Of a DNA stretch of 5,080 bases, positions 4,815 to 5,080 are shown piece by piece (the stretch's first letter is position 1; the number at the start of each line of letters is the position of its first letter). The position numbers and the translations under genes were made by a program. The notes under the pieces were generated by a model, which was given only the letters and a program-made list of their open reading frames with translations, was not told the DNA's origin and did not search any database. Source of the stretch: an uncultured Candidatus Saccharibacteria bacterium (GTDB lineage: Bacteria > Patescibacteriota > Saccharimonadia > Saccharimonadales > Saccharimonadaceae); contig CAJZFK010000056.1 in the NCBI GenBank assembly GCA_915070155.1, positions 1 to 5,080 of the forward strand, in the 5' to 3' direction.

Positions 4815-5080
4815 TTACCCTTTCTCTAGCAATTGTCTAAATCGCGACAGACCATCAAAATTCTCACCATTTCGATACGGTCGCACTATATTTACCAACG
4901 CAGGTAAAGTTAACCTATCAATTCTCTCCCCCTTGAGAATCCCCCCTTCGATAGCACGATAAGCTATATCATCAACCTCACAGCCAAATGCGCTATCAGT
5001 CGAAGAATGTATACCTGTTACTCTACTCACACCCCAATCATTATGGTCATTTTTGAGTCTGTAGTAAGCCTCTACAGGAT
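4815..5080 (-). CDS. Unidentified protein, C-terminal end (partial, start off the right edge)
   Basis: The last 88 residues of a reading frame enter from the right edge and end at TAA (4815-4817). I do not recognise the family. The frame is open through position 5080. An in-frame GTG at 5028-5030 would give a 71-residue protein, but it has no good ribosome site (only GGGGT next to it) and the open frame continues upstream, so a longer gene is more likely. The visible part is soluble-looking, with no membrane segment. It includes NDHNDWGVSRVTGIHSS, FGCEVDDIAYRAIEGG and LTLPALVNIVRPYRNG. The acidic and His/Asp-rich stretch could be part of an active site, but nothing identifies a reaction. Arginine codons are mostly AGA/AGG (5 of 9), unlike rpsB next to it, which fits low expression or a different origin. 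No terminator is visible between it and the rpsB promoter. Confidence 0.65.
   Translation of the reverse strand, partial: PVEAYYRLKNDHNDWGVSRVTGIHSSTDSAFGCEVDDIAYRAIEGGILKGERIDRLTLPALVNIVRPYRNGENFDGLSRFRQLLEKG

Overview
The window looks like part of the chromosome of a small-genome bacterium of the Patescibacteria/CPR type, most likely a Saccharibacteria (TM7)-like organism. The reasons are: EF-Ts is the short form; the canonical cluster rpsB-tsf-pyrH-frr-uppS-cdsA-dxr-rseP appears in a reduced form without pyrH, cdsA and dxr; genes are packed with overlaps of 1 to 8 nt; and UGA is used as a normal stop (uppS and its upstream neighbour), which argues against the Gracilibacteria/Absconditabacteria code. 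The lineage is inferred from protein style and gene order, not from a database match.

Layout, left to right. (1) Positions 1-2190, minus strand, hold one tightly coupled operon read right to left: frr (ribosome recycling factor), a 139-residue protein with a nucleotidyltransferase-like signature, uppS (cis-prenyl diphosphate synthase) and the N-terminal 177 residues of an M50 site-2 protease (RseP type) that runs off the left edge. (2) Positions 2191-2280 are a divergent promoter region. One extended -10 promoter drives frr leftward. Another drives recF rightward and sits so close to the recF GTG that the recF mRNA is probably leaderless. (3) recF (2281-3333, plus strand) converges on tsf, and the two share a 7-bp palindromic terminator at 3337-3358. 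(4) Positions 3379-4705, minus strand, hold rpsB-tsf, expressed from a strong promoter (TTGCAG, 17 nt, TATAAT) through a leader of about 70 nt that can form a hairpin next to the Shine-Dalgarno site. (5) Positions 4815-5080, minus strand, hold the C-terminal end of an unidentified protein that enters from the right edge and stops 3 nt before the -35 box of the rpsB promoter.

Most of the window is core machinery. S2, EF-Ts and RRF act in translation, UppS supplies the polyprenyl carrier lipid for the envelope, the M50 protease acts in the membrane, and RecF loads RecA at gaps in DNA. I found no tRNA, rRNA, CRISPR array, insertion sequence or clearly novel multi-gene system. The points most worth a second look are the predicted leaderless recF transcript, the mirrored recF/frr promoters, the nucleotidyltransferase-like gene inside the frr-uppS operon, the rpsB leader, and the unidentified right-edge protein.
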